From: Helicobacter valdiviensis
GTDB lineage: Bacteria; Campylobacterota; Campylobacteria; Campylobacterales; Helicobacteraceae
DNA: 64,000 bases
Direction: 5' to 3'
NCBI RefSeq assembly: GCF_003245365.1
Contig: NZ_NBIU01000006.1
Location: 1 to 64,000, forward strand
Position 1 is the stretch's first letter. The number at the start of each line of letters is the position of its first letter. The translations under genes were made by a program, and so were the position numbers. The notes under the pieces were generated by a model that was not told the origin of the DNA, did no database searches, and saw nothing but the letters and a program-made list of their open reading frames with translations. Positions 8,733 to 17,420 of this stretch are shown here, one piece after another.

Positions 8733-10316
8733 ATGTCAAATTTTACAATTATTGTGTGTGATCATATCCATCAAAGTGGCTTAGATTTATTGCAAAAGGC
8801 TGAAGATGTAACCATGCTAAATTTAGCACATCTGCCAAAAGATGAGCTTAAAAAAGAATTGCATAAAGCGGATGTGGCAATAACAAGAAGTTCTACAGAT
8901 GTAGATGTAAGTTTTTTGGAATCTGCTAGCAAGTTAAGGGCAGTGGTTAGAGCAGGTGTAGGAGTGGATAATGTAGATATTGAGAGTTCTAGCAAGCGGG
9001 GTGTAGTTGTTATGAATGTTCCTACTGCAAACACAATCGCAGCTGTAGAGCTAACCTGTGCACATATTTTAAGTTCTGTTAGAAACTATCCAGGCGCGAA
9101 TGCACAACTAAAAAATGAGAGGAAATGGAAAAGAGAAGATTGGTATGGCACAGAGCTAAAAGATAAAAAGCTTGGAATTATTGGCTTTGGAAATATTGGA
9201 AGTCGCGTAGGTAAAAGAATGAAAGCCTTTGAGATGGATGTAATTGCGTATGATCCTTATATTAATCCTACAAAAGCAACAGATTTAGGAGTTGCTTATA
9301 CGACAAACTTTGATGACATTTTAAAATGCGATATTATTACTATTCATACTCCTAAAAACAAAGAGACTATTAATATGATAGGCAAAGATGAGATTGCCAA
9401 GATGAAAGAGGGTGTGATTTTAATCAATTGTGCTAGAGGTGGCTTATATAATGAGGAAGCTTTGCTAGAGGGTTTAAAAAGTAAAAAAATCCGTTGGGCT
9501 GGAATTGATGTATTTAATAAAGAACCAGCTACTAGTAATCCTCTTTTGGATTTAGAAAATATCTATGTTACGCCCCATATTGGTGCAAATACACTAGAAT
9601 CCCAAGAAAAAATTGCCATTGAAGCAGCACAAGCAGCATTGGAAGCTGCGAGGGGTTCTAGTTTTCCTAATGCACTTAATTTGCCTATTAAAGAAAATGA
9701 ATTGCCAAGTTATTTAAAAACTTATTTAGAACTTGTGCAAAAGATGGCATTTTTTGCAATACAGGTTAATAAATCTGAAGTGCGTAGTATTCAATTAGAG
9801 GCATATGGAGAAATAAAAGAATATATTTCTTCTTTGGCAACTTTTGCATTGGTGGGTATGTTAAATGCTTCTGTAGGCGATAAGGTAAATTATGTAAATG
9901 CTCCTTATGTGGCTAAAGAGAGAGGAATTGAAGTGGAATTGGCTGCTAAGGATTCACAAGGTGTATTTAAAAATCAGATTAAGCTTACTCTTATTACGCA
10001 AAATGGTGATTTTAGCGTAAGTGGTGCTGTATTTAATGATAATACACCTCGTTTGGTAGAAATTAATCATTTTAGCTTAGATATAGAGCCAAAGGGTCGT
10101 ATGATACTCTTTAGGAATAATGACACTCCTGGAGTTATTGGAAGTGTAGGTAGCACACTAGCAAGACATAATATTAATATTGCCGATTTTAGATTAGGGC
10201 GTTATGGTAAAGAGGCTTTAGCATTGATTGTTGTAGATGATGAAGTGAGTGCTGAAGTTTTAAATGAACTTTCGCAAATTGAAGCTTGTTTGTCAATAAA
10301 ATATGCTATTTTATAA
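8733..10316 (+). CDS. serA: D-3-phosphoglycerate dehydrogenase
   Basis: A 527-residue type of SerA, the first enzyme of serine synthesis, oxidising 3-phosphoglycerate with NAD+. The nucleotide-binding motif GFGNIG is at 151-156. The catalytic Arg235 (in NCARGG), Glu264 (in FNKEP) and His282 (in TPHIGANT) are all present. An intervening domain (about 320-450) and a C-terminal ACT domain (about 455-527, LFRNNDTPGVIGSVG) follow, giving the long form in which serine can act as an allosteric effector. A strong hairpin follows the stop codon. Confidence 0.97.
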   Translation: MSNFTIIVCDHIHQSGLDLLQKAEDVTMLNLAHLPKDELKKELHKADVAITRSSTDVDVSFLESASKLRAVVRAGVGVDNVDIESSSKRGVVVMNVPTANTIAAVELTCAHILSSVRNYPGANAQLKNERKWKREDWYGTELKDKKLGIIGFGNIGSRVGKRMKAFEMDVIAYDPYINPTKATDLGVAYTTNFDDILKCDIITIHTPKNKETINMIGKDEIAKMKEGVILINCARGGLYNEEALLEGLKSKKIRWAGIDVFNKEPATSNPLLDLENIYVTPHIGANTLESQEKIAIEAAQAALEAARGSSFPNALNLPIKENELPSYLKTYLELVQKMAFFAIQVNKSEVRSIQLEAYGEIKEYISSLATFALVGMLNASVGDKVNYVNAPYVAKERGIEVELAAKDSQGVFKNQIKLTLITQNGDFSVSGAVFNDNTPRLVEINHFSLDIEPKGRMILFRNNDTPGVIGSVGSTLARHNINIADFRLGRYGKEALALIVVDDEVSAEVLNELSQIEACLSIKYAIL

Positions 10317-10338
10317 TTTTTAAGTTAAACTTATACAA

Positions 10339-10362
10339 AAAGAGGGTATAATTACCCTCTTT
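10339..10362 (+). terminator. serA terminator hairpin
   Basis: A perfect 10-bp stem (AAAGAGGGTA with TACCCTCTTT) around a TAAT tetraloop, 23 bases after the serA stop. It has no long T run beyond the TTT at the stem end. The loop and stem centre also spell the TATAAT used by the next gene. Confidence 0.6.
10347..10352 (+). promoter_or_regulatory. -10 element of tRNA-Leu(CAA)
   Basis: A perfect TATAAT lies 18 bases before the first base of tRNA-Leu, placing the start of transcription about 10 bases before the mature 5' end. The upstream -35 is poor (TTAAAC region). The box sits in the loop and inner stem of the serA hairpin. Confidence 0.55.
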
Positions 10363-10369
10363 ATGATCA

Positions 10370-10456
10370 GCCGGGGTGGTGAAATTGGTAGACGCGCCAG
10401 ACTCAAAATCTGGTGGGGGCAACCCCGTGTCGGTTCGATTCCGACCCTCGGCACCA
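10370..10456 (+). tRNA. tRNA-Leu (anticodon CAA)
   Basis: An 87-base class II tRNA with acceptor GCCGGGG pairing with CCTCGGC (one G-U), a D-loop with GGTAGACGC, an anticodon arm CCAGA-CTCAAAA-TCTGG giving anticodon CAA, a long variable arm, a TTCGATT T-loop and an encoded CCA end. It decodes TTG leucine codons. Confidence 0.95.
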
Positions 10457-10787
10457 CTACTTTTTGGGCTTTTTATAGCATTCTTTTATTTTTCTTCTTT
10501 GTATTTTTTATTTACTTAAATTTAAGGTAATTTTACTAAAAGTAGCATTATTTTATAAAGTTTGTTTTTATTTCATAATTAAGCTAGAAAATAGCTCCAC
10601 ATTTATAGAATGGATTTATAAAATTATTAAACATAATTTATATCAGTAATTAATAAACTATTAAAATTATTCAATGCAGTTTTATAATGTGTCAATAATA
10701 AAATTAATGCATTGTTAATACAAATTTAAGTAGAATTTCAAGAATAAATGGGGTTTAATAAATAGTTAATATTTAAAAGAGGGTTCT
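10457..10787. other. AT-rich noncoding stretch before the hemerythrin gene
   Basis: 331 bp with no credible gene. It holds two -10-like boxes, TATAAT at 10683-10688 and TAGAAT at 10731-10736, either of which could serve the hemerythrin gene. The second would give a leader of about 45 bases. No sigma-54 or sigma-28 type flagellar promoter was recognised, although a FapA-family gene follows. Confidence 0.5.
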
Positions 10788-11471
10788 ATGTTAATAGAGT
10801 GGGAAAGAAGCTTTAGCATAAGAAATGCTACAGTGGATAGGCAACATCAAAAAATCTTTGATATTGCCAATAAAGCATTTGCTATTTTGGTGGATTTGAA
10901 AAACGGGGAAATTTGTGAGACTACAAAAATACAGATACGAAAGATTATTGTAGAGCTTATAGAATACACAAAGAGTCATTTTAAAGATGAAGAGAACTAT
11001 ATGGAGAGTATTAAATATCCTCTTCTTAATGAACACAAGAAGCTTCATACAAAACTTATTGTAAAGTTAAAAGAAATATTAGCACATATTGATGATGTTA
11101 AAAAATTGGTAGATTCTTTAAGTCATCTTATGAAAAACTGGATTTTAGAGCACATATTAAATGAAGATATTTTGGTGCAAGCCTTTGTAAATAAAAGTTT
11201 AGAGATTAAAGAGATACACCATAATTTGGAGCTTTATACTAAATTATGTTCCCTAAAAAGAGATATTTATCAAGAAGTGCAGTATGAATATATTTGTGCT
11301 TGTGCATTAAAAAGACATAAAGTTTATCAAAGCATTCATGAAGAGTTGCAAGGTGGTGTTTTGTTGCGTTGTCATTCTTGTAAGCAGCCTTTAGTGTATT
11401 ATCCTCAAATGAAGGGTGCTAAGATTAAAGAGCTAAAGGAAAAGTTTTGCTTAAGGGATAGGAGTTTTTAA
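10788..11471 (+). CDS. Bacteriohemerythrin with C-terminal cysteine-containing domain
   Basis: A 227-residue protein. Residues 1 to about 130 are a hemerythrin domain with a complete seven-ligand di-iron set: His20, His64, Glu68, His83, His87, His122 and Asp127 in the H...HxxxE...HxxxH...HxxxxD pattern. Such domains reversibly bind O2 and often serve in oxygen sensing or protection. The remaining 97 residues are unusual for a bacteriohemerythrin: they include CAC at 170-172 and CHSC at 195-198, which could form a metal site. The stop codon overlaps the start of the next gene (TAATG), implying coupled expression with the FapA-like protein. A role in microaerophilic redox response is inference. 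Confidence 0.88.
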   Translation: MLIEWERSFSIRNATVDRQHQKIFDIANKAFAILVDLKNGEICETTKIQIRKIIVELIEYTKSHFKDEENYMESIKYPLLNEHKKLHTKLIVKLKEILAHIDDVKKLVDSLSHLMKNWILEHILNEDILVQAFVNKSLEIKEIHHNLELYTKLCSLKRDIYQEVQYEYICACALKRHKVYQSIHEELQGGVLLRCHSCKQPLVYYPQMKGAKIKELKEKFCLRDRSF

Positions 11472-13291
11472 TGGAGGGGGCTTTATATGCAACTAAAGAT
11501 CCTTATGGATTGGTTTGCGAGATGCAAGCAAAAAACAATCAAGAATATGATTATGAGATTTTAAGAATTACTACCCACGCAAAACATAAAGGAAATATTC
11601 GTAGTTTTGCTTATAGTGAGTTAAGTCATTTTAATAACGGGGTAGAATTTCTTCTTTATGAAGAGATTTATCAAACCTTTGAAATACGCCTTAAGCAAAA
11701 GGAAATTAAATATTTTTCTTGGTGTCCCATTACAGAAGAAAAAGCATTGGATTTAGAGGCTGTATTGTCTTTAGAAGAAGGACTTGTTTATGATGAAAAA
11801 ATAAAAGATAAACTTATACAAGAGCTTTATAAGGAGATGGTTAAAGAGGGTTTATTGGTGGGAATTAGGATTTTGCCTATATTTCTTAAACAGCTAGATG
11901 AGATTATAGAGCAGATTAAAACCCAAGAGTATCCTTCAAGTATAACTTTTAAAGTAGCAAAGGGAATTGTAGGAAGAGAAAGTCAAATGGATAAAATGGT
12001 GCTAAAGCATCCTATTTTTCAAACCTCCCAACAAGAGATGTATTATGAAAAGCCTGTGCAAAAAGATTCTTTATTGTTTTATTATAAGAGAGGAATAAAA
12101 GGAGTAAAAGGAAGAAATTTAAAAGGAGAGATTTTAGAAACTTCTGCTAAAAATATTCATAAAAATATGCCAAAAATTTTAGAAGGGATATATACTAAAC
12201 AAACTGATGAGGGTTACTTGGCTTATGCTAAGCAATATGGATATCTTTTTAAAAGCGGTAATGAATTTGGAGTGTTTAATGAGATAAGATTGCAAGAGAT
12301 TTCATTAAAAACCACAGGAAATCTTCAAGCAAATTTAAAAGAAGATATTTCTTTGCATATTAGAAACTTTGATAAGCTTCAAGATAGCATAGGTGAAAAT
12401 ATAGAGTTATGTGCTAATAGTATCCAAGTAGATGGTAATGTGGGAAAATCTTCCATATCGGCTCATACAATAGAGGTGCAAGGGCAAACACATCTAAAAA
12501 CAAATATCCAAGCACACAATGCAACACTTAGTAATCTAAAAGGGAGCATTAAAGGAGAAGTGGTTTGTGTGGATTCTTTGGAGAATGGTAAAATTAAGGC
12601 AAAAGTCGCTATTGTTAATCAGTGTATGGGGGGTAAAATTATAGCGGATAAAATTTATATTAAAAACCTCAAATCCTATAATGAAATTTATCCCAAAGAG
12701 GAGCTTGTAATAGGTGAAATAAGCGGAGATATGAATCTATTAGAAATTAGCACAGAAGATAAAGAGGGAATGTGCGAAAATGAGGTGATTTTATCCCAAG
12801 ATATTAATGAGCTTAGGACAAAATTGCAACATCTGCTTTTAAATATGGAGCATTCTTATTCTTATATTAATAAAAACCAATCCAATGTTTTTGTGCTTAA
12901 GAATTCGTTGAATGGGCAAAAAATGCCAGCAAATATTATGAATATTATCCATAAATATGAGGAAATTTTGCAAAAATATAAAGAAAATTTAAAAGAATAT
13001 CAAGATCTTATTAGGCTTATTTTTCATCTTGAAGGAAAAAGACAGAAAATTGAAGATGCGATTATGGATATTAAATGTGTGATTATGGGAATGGCAAATG
13101 GCAAAGACAATCTTTTGAGATATAAAATAAAAAACGCAAATCAAAAAGAATTGCGGTATATGTTAGATGGCACAAAATATAAATATTTTTCATTGAATAA
13201 ATTAGAAGATAACGGACTTTTTAGATTGCAAAAAGAAGAAGAGTATAAAGAAAACAAAATAGCATGGATTAATTACTATCAAACTTTTTAA
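11471..13291 (+). CDS. FapA family protein (DUF342)
   Basis: A 606-residue cytoplasmic protein of the FapA/DUF342 family, whose members are linked to flagellar assembly and surface-associated traits in several bacteria. The central part contains the family's KGIKGVKGRNLKGE segment (near 206-219). It is followed by a run of beta-helix-like repeats (about 275-420, with polymer-forming character) and a C-terminal helical, coiled-coil-prone region (about 440-540). It overlaps the stop of the hemerythrin gene by one base (TAATG). No flagellar genes are adjacent in this window, so the flagellar role rests only on family knowledge. Confidence 0.8.
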   Translation: MEGALYATKDPYGLVCEMQAKNNQEYDYEILRITTHAKHKGNIRSFAYSELSHFNNGVEFLLYEEIYQTFEIRLKQKEIKYFSWCPITEEKALDLEAVLSLEEGLVYDEKIKDKLIQELYKEMVKEGLLVGIRILPIFLKQLDEIIEQIKTQEYPSSITFKVAKGIVGRESQMDKMVLKHPIFQTSQQEMYYEKPVQKDSLLFYYKRGIKGVKGRNLKGEILETSAKNIHKNMPKILEGIYTKQTDEGYLAYAKQYGYLFKSGNEFGVFNEIRLQEISLKTTGNLQANLKEDISLHIRNFDKLQDSIGENIELCANSIQVDGNVGKSSISAHTIEVQGQTHLKTNIQAHNATLSNLKGSIKGEVVCVDSLENGKIKAKVAIVNQCMGGKIIADKIYIKNLKSYNEIYPKEELVIGEISGDMNLLEISTEDKEGMCENEVILSQDINELRTKLQHLLLNMEHSYSYINKNQSNVFVLKNSLNGQKMPANIMNIIHKYEEILQKYKENLKEYQDLIRLIFHLEGKRQKIEDAIMDIKCVIMGMANGKDNLLRYKIKNANQKELRYMLDGTKYKYFSLNKLEDNGLFRLQKEEEYKENKIAWINYYQTF

Positions 13292-13322
13292 TAAAAGTTA
13301 CATTTTGTAGATAGTGTAGAAG

Positions 13323-13407
13323 TGGTGCGGAAAAGAGGACTTGAACCTCCATGCCTTGCGGCGCCAGATCCTAAGTCTGGTGCGTCTGCCAGTTTCGCCA
13401 TTTCCGC
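13323..13407 (-). tRNA. tRNA-Leu (anticodon TAG)
   Basis: An 85-base class II tRNA on the minus strand. Acceptor GCGGAAA pairs with TTTCCGC, the anticodon arm is CCAGA-CTTAGGA-TCTGG giving anticodon TAG, a long variable arm is present, and CCA is encoded. It decodes CTA and related leucine codons. It lies between the FapA-family gene and the receptor gene, 67 bases upstream of the latter's stop. Confidence 0.95.
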
Positions 13408-13474
13408 AAATGAAGAATGGAGATTATACAGAGATTATCCTTAATATAAACTAAACAAGCAAATTTTAGAGGTT

Positions 13475-15409
13475 TTAAAAATCAATTTTAGCCCTTAGCC
13501 AAAAATTTCTTCCTATTTCATAAACTCGCGAGTTTATCGGATTATCTACCGCATCTAGTTCTATGCTGTTTTTGGAAAGATGGTAGCTATAAAGTTTGTT
13601 GGTGATATTTTCAACTCCTGCAAAAAGTTTAAAGTTCTTATAGGTGTAACCTGCATAAAAATTTAAAATACCAAATCCGCTAGAATCGCCAAAATCTTGC
13701 CCTACTACATTTCCATAGCCTTTTAAGCTTCTAGTTTGTTTGGCATGTGCTATAAGTTCCCCTTTGATGAAATATTTATTATTATCATATTTTAGAGCAA
13801 ACAAAGATTGTAAAGGTGCAATTTGTGCAAGAGGTCTATTTTCTTTTGTATCTTTACCATAAGTGTAGCTTATTTGTCCTAGTGCAAATGTATAAGGTAG
13901 AAATTCATAAGAGATTTCTGCCTCACCACCTAGCAAAAGAGCATCGGTGTTAAAGCTTGTGGTAGATGGAGTGTTATAATTTAGCATAATATAATCTTTA
14001 ATATAGGAAGCATAACCAGATACATTAAAGCTTAGCTTATCTTTTTGATAGCTTATACCTAAATCTAGTTGAGTATTTTTTTCTTTATTTAGGTTTAGGC
14101 CATCTTTTTTGGAGACTTCCCAAAAATCAGGAATTCTTTGTGCATAGCCTAAGCCTGTATAGAGTGTGTAATCTCCTAAATATTTTTCAATTCTGCCAAA
14201 ACCGCTTAAAGCATATTTTGTATTAGAGATCCCTTGTTTGTGTGCTGAGGTATCTACCCTATCTCCTCTTAAGCCTGCAAAATATCCTACATTAGAGTAA
14301 GTAAAAGTTTCCATTTGTGTGAAAATTCCATAATTTTTAAAAGTGTAATTAGGGCTATAAGGATTATTAAGAATGCTCTCTGCATCTTGTGGGCTATTTT
14401 GATTGGAGATAGATCTAATTTTGTGCTTATCTAGGTTGTAATTTCCTCCAAAATAAAGCTTAGTAAGTTCAAATTTTTTTTGGTATTCTAATCTTGCCCC
14501 TGTGTTGGTTCTATTTGGATTGCTAATTTGGTATTTATTGCCTATTTTAGGGATACCATTAGTGAGGCTAAAATTATCCATAATATGATCAATTTCATGA
14601 TGATAGAGATGAAAATCTAGCACATCATCTCCAAAAAGCTTAATAAGATGTGCTTGATAAGATTCTCTATCAAAGGTTCTAGCATCCATTGCTCTATCTG
14701 CATAAGCAGCTTCTCCTCTGCCAATATCTAGGCTAAGTTCTAGCTTTAAATCAGGGCTGGGGGTTAAAGCACCTATAAAAGTTCCAGATTGTCTTTTGTA
14801 TTTAGAATGCACTTTTGCACCCTCTCCATTTTTATAATCATCACTTCTATAATTAGAATAAATAGCTTGTAAATTGCCCCATTCATTTCCACCTATTAAG
14901 TGAGTATTTGCATCTATCCTGCCAAAACTTCCATAAAGCATATCTGCACCACCATTAAAGCTAGGCTTATTAAGTGTTAAAATTTCTCTATCAAAAAGCA
15001 TTCCACCTGTAATTAAAGAGCCAAATCTTACATCTTGAGGACCTTTTATAATTTCAATGGAATTGTAATTTTGTGGGAATATGTAGGTTAAAGTTGTATC
15101 CATTCTGCCCCCACAGCCACCTAGCAGAGTTCCTCCATTGACAATAATGGGTAATCTCCCGCCTCCAAGTGAGCGGAAAAATGCCTCTGTGCCACCGCCA
15201 CCTTTTTTGGCAACAGAAAAACCAGGAATTTGTTGCAAGCTTTTTGCAATATCGCTATTATTTAAAAGGGCATCTTTGCCTAAAATATCCGTATAATCAA
15301 TTTGAGTGGGATTGGTTAGAGGGGAGTTTGTATATTTTATTGATACTTGATTGCTTTGTGGATAGAGAAAAGAAGACAGAGATAGAAGTGCAAATAATTT
15401 ATATTTCAT
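13475..15409 (-). CDS. TonB-dependent outer membrane receptor, copper receptor (OprC/NosA) type
   Basis: A 644-residue outer membrane protein. A signal peptide (about 1-19) is followed by a plug domain (about 40-160) and a 22-strand-type beta-barrel ending in an aromatic residue (KIDF). The plug holds GGCGGRMDTT near residue 108 and IEIIKGPQDVRFGS near 129-142, which match the GCGGRMDPPT and IKGPQ signatures of the TonB-dependent copper receptor group rather than siderophore receptors. It would bind copper, or another ligand, at the surface and import it with TonB energy. It stands alone on the minus strand and is divergent from the thioredoxin-fold gene. Substrate assignment is by motif memory and needs a profile search. 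Confidence 0.85.
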   Translation of the reverse strand: MKYKLFALLSLSSFLYPQSNQVSIKYTNSPLTNPTQIDYTDILGKDALLNNSDIAKSLQQIPGFSVAKKGGGGTEAFFRSLGGGRLPIIVNGGTLLGGCGGRMDTTLTYIFPQNYNSIEIIKGPQDVRFGSLITGGMLFDREILTLNKPSFNGGADMLYGSFGRIDANTHLIGGNEWGNLQAIYSNYRSDDYKNGEGAKVHSKYKRQSGTFIGALTPSPDLKLELSLDIGRGEAAYADRAMDARTFDRESYQAHLIKLFGDDVLDFHLYHHEIDHIMDNFSLTNGIPKIGNKYQISNPNRTNTGARLEYQKKFELTKLYFGGNYNLDKHKIRSISNQNSPQDAESILNNPYSPNYTFKNYGIFTQMETFTYSNVGYFAGLRGDRVDTSAHKQGISNTKYALSGFGRIEKYLGDYTLYTGLGYAQRIPDFWEVSKKDGLNLNKEKNTQLDLGISYQKDKLSFNVSGYASYIKDYIMLNYNTPSTTSFNTDALLLGGEAEISYEFLPYTFALGQISYTYGKDTKENRPLAQIAPLQSLFALKYDNNKYFIKGELIAHAKQTRSLKGYGNVVGQDFGDSSGFGILNFYAGYTYKNFKLFAGVENITNKLYSYHLSKNSIELDAVDNPINSRVYEIGRNFWLRAKIDF

Positions 15410-15508
15410 TTTAATTTACCTTAAAAATTTCTATTTTTATATATAAGTATAATAGCTTTTTACTTAGTAAATAGAAAGTTAAAGTTTTTAAGAGAGATTT
15501 TTAAATAA

Positions 15509-15532
15509 AAAAATAAGAATATGATTATTTTT
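15509..15532. promoter_or_regulatory. Candidate operator palindrome in a divergent promoter region
   Basis: Perfect 8-base arms AAAAATAA and TTATTTTT flank an 8-base spacer, midway between the TonB receptor and the thioredoxin-fold gene. The AT-rich symmetric layout is reminiscent of Fur-type sites but does not match a consensus well. Chance is possible in DNA this AT-rich. Confidence 0.3.
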
Positions 15533-15594
15533 CACAAGTTTAAAAGATAAAATTTAATAAAATACAAAATACATTTTAAAATAAGGAAGTGAGA

Positions 15595-16323
15595 ATGAAA
15601 AAAATAGCCTTGCTATTTAGTTGTGTTGCTTTATTTGCGTATGCAGACTTTAATGCAAATTTTACAAAAAGCATTAAAGAATTAAGTGGTGTAGATGTAA
15701 AAGTAGAATTTAAAAAAGAGCTTGAAAGTTTTAAGGATACTTATTTTGTGATTGCAAAAACCAGTAAAGGAGATGCTTTTCCAGTATTTGTTAGCAAAGA
15801 CGGTAAATATCTTATTGGTTTTAGTAATGTTTTAAACTTGGCAGATAATGATATGAAAATGATGCAAGAGCAACTAAAAAAGGCAAGTGAAGAAAATCTA
15901 GCTAGAGATAAACAGGCATTGAGTAAGCTTTTTGCAAGTTTTAGCAAAGATGATTTTGTTTATTTAGAGGGTAATAAAAAAGGACTTCCTACCAAGATTG
16001 TTGTAACTGCTCCAGATTGTCCGCATTGCCAAAATCAGCTAAAAGGTGATATTGATAAAATTTTAGAGGAGTCTAATTTAAAAATTATTTTTGCCCCTCT
16101 TGGAAAAGAAGATGCATTTATTAGAGCACAGCTTATTATGAATGAAACAAAAAATTTAAAAAGCACCAAAGATAAATTAGCAGTGCTTAAAAAATATTAC
16201 TTTGCAAAAGAGCTTAGCAAGGCACAGCTTAAAACAAATTATGACAAAATTAAAGCTAATCAAGAAAAAATCTTTGGTTCAGGATTAGTGCAAGGCGTTC
16301 CTTTTGTATTTAGTGAGGAATAA
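15595..16323 (+). CDS. Periplasmic thioredoxin-fold (DsbC-like) protein
   Basis: A 242-residue exported protein with a signal peptide (MKKIALLFSCVALFAYA) and a C-terminal thioredoxin fold containing Cys142-Pro-His-Cys145 and a late VQGVPF segment that supplies the cis-proline. The N-terminal third resembles the small dimerisation domain of DsbC/DsbG. It probably rearranges or forms disulfides in the periplasm. A GTG 6 bases upstream is also in frame, but the ATG at 15595 is better spaced from AAGGA (15583-15587), so that start was chosen. The stop overlaps the next gene (TAATG), placing it first in the lipid-transport operon. Confidence 0.8.
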   Translation: MKKIALLFSCVALFAYADFNANFTKSIKELSGVDVKVEFKKELESFKDTYFVIAKTSKGDAFPVFVSKDGKYLIGFSNVLNLADNDMKMMQEQLKKASEENLARDKQALSKLFASFSKDDFVYLEGNKKGLPTKIVVTAPDCPHCQNQLKGDIDKILEESNLKIIFAPLGKEDAFIRAQLIMNETKNLKSTKDKLAVLKKYYFAKELSKAQLKTNYDKIKANQEKIFGSGLVQGVPFVFSEE

Positions 16324-17420
16324 TGGAAGCATTTTTAGAATATAAAGCTAAAAATGTAGTAATACTTGGAGGGTTTTGGGATTATTCTCTCTCAAAATCC
16401 TTGCTTAAAAAACTTCAAAATTGTAAAAATCTCCCCTCTTTAGAAATTATTTTGGATTCTAGTTTTGATCTTGATTTTTGTGGAGGAGAGATTTTGTATG
16501 CTTGGGTTTGTGCTCTTAAAAATCCTATAAAAAATGAACTTTTAACACACACTAAAACTCAAGAAATCTTTACACATTTAAAACTAGAACAAAAAGAAGA
16601 AAAAATCTCACTAAAAGAGAACTTTTTTAAACTCCATAGCGATAGTTTTAAGATTATTGGAAATTTTTGCAAAAAAATTGTAGGTTTATTGAATTTTTTG
16701 GGAGAGATTGTTTATTTTTCTTTTTATATGCTTTTAAATCCTAAAGGTTTCCGTGCTAAAAGCATTTTTTATCATATACAAGAATCTTTAATTAAAGCTG
16801 TTGGGATTGTAAGTCTTGCTTGTTTTTTAATTGGGATTGTTGTGGCTTATCAGGGTTCTATCCAGCTTAGGCAGTTTGGAGCAAGCATTTTGATTGTAGA
16901 GATGAGTTCTATGCTTACTTTGCGAGAAATGGCACCTATTATTACAGCAATTATTATTGCAGGGCGTAGTGCTTCTGCTTTTAGTGCAGAAATTGGTATG
17001 ATGAGGGCTACACAAGAAATGGATGCTATGAGGGTAATGGGATTTAATCCTATTACTTTTTTGGTGTTGCCACGCTTTATTGCTTTGGTGTGTGTTATGC
17101 CTCTTGTAGTATTTATTTCAGATATTTTTGGGCTTCTTGGGGCTATGCTTATTTCTCAACTCCAATTAGATATTAGCACAGAGCAATTTATAGAGCGTTT
17201 CTCTTTAATGGTGTCTTTAAGACATTTTTGGGTGGGGATAATCAAAGCTCCTTTTTTTGGACTCATTATTGCTTTAGTGGGTTGTTATTATGGGTTTAAT
17301 GCTAATAAAGATACAAGAAGTATAGGTAAAAATACCACCAAAAGTGTTGTGGTTTCTATTTTTTGTGTGATTGCTTTTGATGCGCTTTGTTCTATTCTTT
17401 TTACGGAGCTTGGATTATGA
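16323..17420 (+). CDS. iamB: MlaE-family ABC transporter permease (IamB-like)
   Basis: A 365-residue inner membrane permease of the MlaE/YrbE family, the membrane part of an MCE-type phospholipid transporter. The first about 120 residues form a soluble STAS-like domain, as if MlaB were fused to the permease. The remainder holds about five or six membrane helices with the conserved EIGMMRATQEMDAMRVMG loop (near 222-239). The equivalent gene in C. jejuni is iamB (Cj1646). It overlaps the ATPase gene downstream by 4 bases. It would act with the ATPase, MCE protein and lipoprotein that follow to maintain outer membrane lipid asymmetry. Confidence 0.92.
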   Translation: MEAFLEYKAKNVVILGGFWDYSLSKSLLKKLQNCKNLPSLEIILDSSFDLDFCGGEILYAWVCALKNPIKNELLTHTKTQEIFTHLKLEQKEEKISLKENFFKLHSDSFKIIGNFCKKIVGLLNFLGEIVYFSFYMLLNPKGFRAKSIFYHIQESLIKAVGIVSLACFLIGIVVAYQGSIQLRQFGASILIVEMSSMLTLREMAPIITAIIIAGRSASAFSAEIGMMRATQEMDAMRVMGFNPITFLVLPRFIALVCVMPLVVFISDIFGLLGAMLISQLQLDISTEQFIERFSLMVSLRHFWVGIIKAPFFGLIIALVGCYYGFNANKDTRSIGKNTTKSVVVSIFCVIAFDALCSILFTELGL

